Source: Treponema sp. (GTDB lineage Bacteria; Spirochaetota; Spirochaetia; Treponematales; Breznakiellaceae). From it: a stretch of DNA of 6,126 nucleotides. Location: NCBI GenBank assembly GCA_031257715.1, contig JAIROE010000008.1, positions 1 to 6,126 on the forward strand, given 5' to 3'. Numbering within the stretch: position 1 is the stretch's first letter; every line of letters begins with the position of its first letter. Under the pieces are notes generated by a model. It did no database searches. It saw only the letters and a list, made by a program, of their open reading frames with translations, and was not told where the DNA came from. Below, piece after piece: positions 5,600 through 6,126 of the stretch. The position numbers and the translations under genes are program-made.

Positions 5600-6022
5600 T
5601 TAAAATTCAAGTTTCACATCGGTAATATTTTCGAACCTGTCGTCAATATTGACATGAAGGGGCACAATGCCCCAGGTTTCATGGGCCCTCGCCTTGCGGA
5701 CATAGAGTTTAACATGGCTGAATTCGCCGTTTTTGTAGTAAATCGTCATGTACGGCCATGCGGTTGGCGCCTGCAGGGAGACGAGCTCCCCCTTTCCGGC
5801 TACTTCGGTAAACCATTCCAGGGGCAGGTAAGTCTCGGCCATCTGGTTGACCCCTTTGCGGTAGAGAACGACATAGCCCTTCCGGTAGGTATAGATCTTT
5901 TCAATGTTGACGTGGACGTAAAAATATTCCGATTCTTTACCCTCGGAAATATTCTGGGCGAACAGGGAAGGCGCCGCAGTAATGCCCAAAAGGATAATCA
6001 TCATAAAAAGGAATTTTTTCAT
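5600..6022 (-). CDS. Small exported protein of unknown function
   Basis: This 140-aa protein has a clear signal peptide: MKK, then a hydrophobic stretch FLFMMIILLGITAAPSL, with likely cleavage after A22 (LFA, then QN). There is no lipobox cysteine, so it is probably periplasmic or released, not a lipoprotein. The mature part of about 118 aa is rich in aromatic and beta-prone residues (YFYVHVNIEKIYTYRKGYVVLYRKG; MTIYYKNGEFSHVKLYV), which suggests a small beta-sheet domain. It contains no cysteine and no motif that I recognise. The ATG has a GGAGG Shine-Dalgarno six bases upstream and a good promoter. It is the first gene of the probable operon with the M24 peptidase, whose ATG lies 28 bases past this stop; the functional link is unknown. 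Confidence 0.8.
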   Translation of the reverse strand: MKKFLFMMIILLGITAAPSLFAQNISEGKESEYFYVHVNIEKIYTYRKGYVVLYRKGVNQMAETYLPLEWFTEVAGKGELVSLQAPTAWPYMTIYYKNGEFSHVKLYVRKARAHETWGIVPLHVNIDDRFENITDVKLEF

Positions 6023-6028
6023 CTCGAT

Positions 6029-6033
6029 CCTCC
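6029..6033 (-). promoter_or_regulatory. Shine-Dalgarno site of the exported protein gene
   Basis: GGAGG on the minus strand is six bases upstream of the ATG at 6022 and fixes that start. Confidence 0.8.
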
Positions 6034-6043
6034 AGTATTACCA

Positions 6044-6072
6044 ATTATAAACATTATATTAGAGTTGTTCAA
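6044..6072 (-). promoter_or_regulatory. Sigma-70-type promoter of the exported protein / M24 / DHH operon
   Basis: TTGAAC (6067-6072) and a perfect TATAAT (6044-6049) are separated by exactly 17 bp on the minus strand. Transcription would start near 6037 and give a leader of about 15 bases before the ATG, just enough for the GGAGG site. A second TATAAT (6053-6058) lies 9 bp further upstream but has only a poor -35. The -35 box sits at the edge of repeat copy 2, so the repeat may contribute to this promoter. Confidence 0.7.
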
Positions 6073-6126
6073 TAACTTCAGTTATTCGCAGTGGGGTCTA
6101 ATACCCCGCCCTTTAGGGCGGTTAGA
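6065..6126. repeat. Hairpin repeat, copy 2 (may continue past the window)
   Basis: Bases 6065-6108 align with copy 1 at 2255-2299 and share the ten-base core TAATACCCCG. Three inverted repeats follow each other: AATAACT/AGTTATT (6071-6077 and 6080-6086), GGGGT/ACCCC (6093-6097 and 6103-6107) and CCGCCC/GGGCGG (6106-6111 and 6116-6121). The last is enclosed by TCTAA/TTAGA (6097-6101 and 6122-6126). The second and third overlap at 6106-6107, so they compete. The last hairpin could also act as a transcription terminator for a gene beyond the window, but no T-run is visible within the window. Confidence 0.6.

Noticed and set aside
5572..5610. TTG at 5610 as the start of the M24 peptidase
   Set aside because: It overlaps the end of the exported protein gene, adds 13 non-family residues (MNFNDGRDTRSRR), and has no ribosome site; the ATG at 5571 fits the family.

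Overview
The window reads as a compact chromosomal segment from a bacterium of moderate GC content. All credible genes lie on the minus strand, so transcription runs from high to low coordinates. Protein character points, by inference only, to a spirochaete, most likely a Treponema-like one. The pointers are an EttA with the 'YSMxRVSK...ISLSYFYGAKIG' style, a sigma-like protein of unknown role, and a short exported protein. No rRNA or other taxonomic marker is present.

Layout in transcription order. Positions 6126-6023 hold a hairpin-rich repeat copy, then a good sigma-70-type promoter (TTGAAC, 17 bp, TATAAT) and a strong Shine-Dalgarno site. These drive a 140-aa exported protein (6022-5600). 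It is followed by an M24 aminopeptidase P-like metallopeptidase (5571-4357) and, overlapping it by 8 bases, a DHH/DHHA1 phosphoesterase of the NrnA type (4364-3381). These three look like one operon, ending near a small hairpin at the DHH stop codon. A 117-base gap (3264-3380) carries a perfect 26-bp palindrome overlapping a possible promoter. It precedes a 324-aa protein (3263-2289) with a sigma-70 region-2-like N-terminus and a region-4-like helix-turn-helix at the C-terminus. Next come a second, diverged copy of the hairpin repeat, a 71-codon N-terminal remnant of the 23S rRNA methyltransferase RlmJ (2252-2037), and a full-length EttA ribosome-associated ABC-F ATPase (2024-324). A gene leaves the window at base 1. 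Its first 25 codons include a run of 15 G, the kind of tract that makes phase-variable genes.

Functional themes are translation and RNA turnover (EttA, the RlmJ remnant, the NrnA-like enzyme), peptide turnover (M24) and gene regulation (sigma-like protein, palindrome). The observations most worth following up are the poly-G tract, the two-copy repeat whose terminal hairpin keeps its fold but not its sequence, the capture of that repeat as the C-terminus of the sigma-like protein, the truncated rlmJ abutting ettA, and the 26-bp palindrome. I found no tRNA or rRNA gene, CRISPR array, transposase or plasmid function.
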